From assembly GCA_913058195.1 (NCBI GenBank), contig CAJXPP010000086.1, forward strand, positions 1 to 8,424: a stretch of 8,424 nt of DNA, read 5' to 3'. Origin of the DNA: an uncultured Gammaproteobacteria bacterium. GTDB lineage: Bacteria; Pseudomonadota; Gammaproteobacteria; Nitrosococcales; Methylophagaceae. Position 1 is the first letter of the stretch. Each line of letters starts with the position of its first letter. A program made the translations under genes and the position numbers. Below are positions 6,116-8,424 of this stretch, piece by piece. The notes beneath the pieces were generated by a model that was given only the letters and a program-made list of their open reading frames with translations, searched no databases and was not told the origin of the DNA.

Positions 6116-6152
6116 AAAAAGCCTCAGCACCCTAAAAAGGGAAGTGAGGCTT
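6116..6152 (-). terminator. Rho-independent terminator of the TonB receptor gene
   Basis: AAGCCTCA (6119-6126) pairs with TGAGGCTT (6145-6152). Three-base internal loops on each side lead to a second stem, CCCT with AGGG (6130-6133, 6138-6141), closed by four A. On the minus strand the stem runs into five T (6116-6120). It lies about 80 bp after the receptor stop codon, in the correct direction. Confidence 0.85.
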
Positions 6153-6231
6153 CGTATTTGTTGGTACTTAGTGCCTAAATCGAGCCGGCCACGACTATGA
6201 AGCCGAGAGAGATTGAGAGTGGCAACTTAAA

Positions 6232-8376
6232 TTAAAAATCGACCAAGATGCCGGCCCAAACAGTTCGTTCAATATTTGGACGGGCGCCGTATGGACTACG
6301 AGAAATTATCTCTTGTCTGTCGAAGACATTGACAACCTTCATAAAGACTTCAGGTCCCTTATCGAACTGATAACGGCTGATGAAATCAAAAGTAGTGAGG
6401 GCATCGGTTTCATCAAATGCATTATTTGATTTATTACACCCAAGCACAGCACACGTCTTATCAATATATTTGGCAACGGCGTAATTATTCCATCCATTGC
6501 TATGCTCAAGACCAACACGCAAGCTGAAAATGTTCTCTGGAATACTTTGTAAGGTCAGGCCAGATACAGCACCATTATCACTAGTCGTTTCAGCTTTGGT
6601 ATAGGTATACATCAGATCAACTGGTATATAAAAATCTCCCACTGTAAACAAAGATCCAGCTTGGAACTCTAAGCCCTTAACAACGGCTCCGCCAATAGAC
6701 GAAGATCCGGAGGTCTGACCATTCGCACACGGTGTAGCCAGTGAACAAATTTCTGCCTTGTTGCTAAAGTCACTATAGAACCCAATAGCTTCAGAATGAA
6801 ACACTCCATTTTTAAAGCGCAATCCTAGTTCAAAATTGTCACTCTTTTCAGGCTCTTCACCTTCCGCTGAGCCGCCACCCAGTGGTGTCATCCCTTCATG
6901 GTAACCTGCCAATACTGACCAATCGTCTGTCAAATCATAACTAGCGGCAATACCTGGAAGGAACTCACGGTACTCATTTGTACGTTGCTTACTTGCTGAG
7001 GCCAGTGTTGAGCGGTCGCTAGTTGCAAACTCTCTACGACTAGTTTCTACATCTTCCATACGCAGAGATAAATTTAGTAACAATCTTTCAGTCACTTGAT
7101 AGTCATCTGTTATCCATAGGGATATTGCATCAGCTTCTTCAAGACGGTTATTACTACCACTGATTTCACCCGCTTTTAGACCTTGAAAGACTAGTTGCCC
7201 GTTAATTTGATCGTAAAGATCTACCGGCTGATAGCGATCCATTTCGTCATGATGTATGCGAGTACCAAAATTTAGATTGTGGTCAGCAAGCTGCCAATTA
7301 AAGTTAGCCTGAATACCACGAGACTCATATTCTCTACTGTTATGTTTAAACTCAAGTCCAGCGACATCTGTAGTGCCATCAAGGATAGCTTGAGCGGCTG
7401 TGTCACCAGTATTAGCCAAATCTATGTAATCTTTGCTGTCACCAGTTTTAAACCAGTCACGTTTAAACTTATTGTTGTAAATAGTCACCGTTGAACTAAG
7501 GTTTTCAGTCCACTTAAAACTATGACTCAAATTAATACCAGAGTGCTGGTTATCTATATTCTCATTATCGGTGATTCCGTATCTACGATTTTCATCGTTT
7601 CCAAAATCAACATCTGTCAGACCCGTATAGGTCTCATTTGATGTCTCCAAAGAGCGTTGGAATTTGAATAACACTTTATTTCGATCATTTTCCCAGGAAA
7701 GCTTTCCGACATAATCCTGAATTTCGAAACCAGTATCATCACTACTTCGATCGATATCCTTAAAACCTTCATTGTTTCGCTGAACAGTTTCTAGCAGATA
7801 TCCCCACTGACCCGACTTGCCACCGTAGTTTAAATGAAGATCGCTAGATCCTGCGTCGCTGAGTATAAACATTGCTTTTCCCTGATTCTCTTCAGGAATA
7901 GGTGTTGAGACTAAATTCACGACACCACCAACTGTTTGAGGGCCGTGGCGTAGTAATGCTGCGCCTTTCAATACCTCAACAGAATTCATACGCAATGTAG
8001 TAGGAAAGTAATAGGCTGCAGGATTAGAGTATGGAGCTGGCGCTATTAGAACCCCATCTTCCATTAATGTAATGTTTTGGCTTCGACCTGGTGCCGCAGC
8101 ACGTATACCGATATTAGGGCGAAGACCATTACCATCTTCTTCTTGAATATAAACACCTGCTACCGTTTTCAACAGCTGATTAATATCCGTCGCAGCTTCA
8201 ACCGTCAACTGATAGTTATCAATAACTGCTGCGGAGCCTGTTAACTCTCTCGCTGCTTCAGAGTCACCGATAATAACCATATCCCCTAAGACTTCCACTC
8301 CTTCATCAGCTATAACAGTACCCATTGATATTATCGTCATCATACTGCCAGCAAGCAGGGTGTCACTATATTTCAT
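6232..8376 (-). CDS. TonB-dependent outer-membrane receptor, FecA-like
   Basis: A 714-residue outer-membrane beta-barrel importer that takes up an iron chelate or similar ligand using energy from TonB-ExbB-ExbD. A signal peptide (1-23, cut probably after VIA) is followed by a TonB-box-like DMVIIGD (32-38), the plug (about 40-160, with GIRAAAPGRSQNITLMEDG and GAALLRHGPQTVGGVVNLVST) and the barrel, which ends in the typical NVFDRQEIISRSPYGARP and a final Phe. The plug wording with RHGPQTVGGVVN resembles FecA (ferric dicitrate) relatives, but there is no N-terminal signalling domain, so no anti-sigma partner is expected. Two close cysteine pairs (C544/C550, C642/C647) sit in regions likely to be extracellular loops. 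I start at ATG 8376, since it begins the signal peptide and has GAGAGA 8 nt upstream; an in-frame TTG at 8400 would add eight charged residues. The ligand is unknown. The promoter lies largely outside the window. Confidence 0.93.
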   Translation of the reverse strand: MKYSDTLLAGSMMTIISMGTVIADEGVEVLGDMVIIGDSEAARELTGSAAVIDNYQLTVEAATDINQLLKTVAGVYIQEEDGNGLRPNIGIRAAAPGRSQNITLMEDGVLIAPAPYSNPAAYYFPTTLRMNSVEVLKGAALLRHGPQTVGGVVNLVSTPIPEENQGKAMFILSDAGSSDLHLNYGGKSGQWGYLLETVQRNNEGFKDIDRSSDDTGFEIQDYVGKLSWENDRNKVLFKFQRSLETSNETYTGLTDVDFGNDENRRYGITDNENIDNQHSGINLSHSFKWTENLSSTVTIYNNKFKRDWFKTGDSKDYIDLANTGDTAAQAILDGTTDVAGLEFKHNSREYESRGIQANFNWQLADHNLNFGTRIHHDEMDRYQPVDLYDQINGQLVFQGLKAGEISGSNNRLEEADAISLWITDDYQVTERLLLNLSLRMEDVETSRREFATSDRSTLASASKQRTNEYREFLPGIAASYDLTDDWSVLAGYHEGMTPLGGGSAEGEEPEKSDNFELGLRFKNGVFHSEAIGFYSDFSNKAEICSLATPCANGQTSGSSSIGGAVVKGLEFQAGSLFTVGDFYIPVDLMYTYTKAETTSDNGAVSGLTLQSIPENIFSLRVGLEHSNGWNNYAVAKYIDKTCAVLGCNKSNNAFDETDALTTFDFISRYQFDKGPEVFMKVVNVFDRQEIISRSPYGARPNIERTVWAGILVDF

Positions 8377-8424
8377 ATGCCTAATCTCTCTATATTCCAA
8401 AGTAAATTTGAAGCTATATTAAAT
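8377..8424 (-). promoter_or_regulatory. Leader of the TonB receptor gene
   Basis: Only 48 bp of upstream sequence are available. They contain the ribosome binding site GAGAGA (8385-8390), 8 nt before the ATG. No Fur-box-like inverted repeat is visible in this short stretch, so iron control can be neither supported nor excluded. Confidence 0.5.

Noticed and set aside
7279..7494. Plus-strand open frame of 71 codons
   Set aside because: It lies wholly antisense inside the TonB receptor barrel and has no independent support.
40..8376. A single siderophore cluster made of NRPS, isochorismatase and TonB receptor
   Set aside because: The isochorismatase-fold protein is a generic single-domain hydrolase without an aryl-carrier domain, the genes sit in separate units on both strands, and a signalling operon lies between them. 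The grouping is tempting but not supported.

Overview
The window comes from an AT-rich bacterial genome. Gene types (an MASE1/PAS/GGDEF diguanylate cyclase, an AmiR-like ANTAR regulator, a FecA-like TonB receptor), intergenic style and codon use suggest a low-GC, probably marine gammaproteobacterium. That placement is an inference; no rRNA or marker gene is present. The first 39 bases are not genomic: they are an untrimmed Illumina Nextera adapter, so base 40 is an assembly edge.

Left edge (40-1429): a minus-strand nonribosomal peptide synthetase gene, cut by the contig end after the A3 core of its first adenylation domain, faces away from a plus-strand ATP-grasp protein across 60 bp. This is probably the border of a peptide biosynthesis locus. 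A 444 bp AT-rich gap follows, with one unidentified coding-like segment and several inverted repeats.

Centre (1822-4618): a two-gene operon. A GTG-started regulator with an Asp-less pseudo-receiver, a helical linker and an ANTAR RNA-binding domain is followed, with its stop codon inside the next ribosome binding site, by a membrane MASE1-PAS-PAS-GGDEF protein with intact catalytic and product-inhibition motifs. The pair suggests control of transcription antitermination by, or together with, a c-di-GMP enzyme. It is the most interesting item here.

Right part (4678-8424, all minus strand): a stand-alone isochorismatase-fold cysteine hydrolase with its D/K/C triad, a 75-residue unidentified small protein, and a FecA-like TonB-dependent outer-membrane receptor. 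Rho-independent terminators follow the receptor and the small gene, so these three look like separate transcription units. Apart from the central operon, no functional link between neighbours can be shown from sequence alone.
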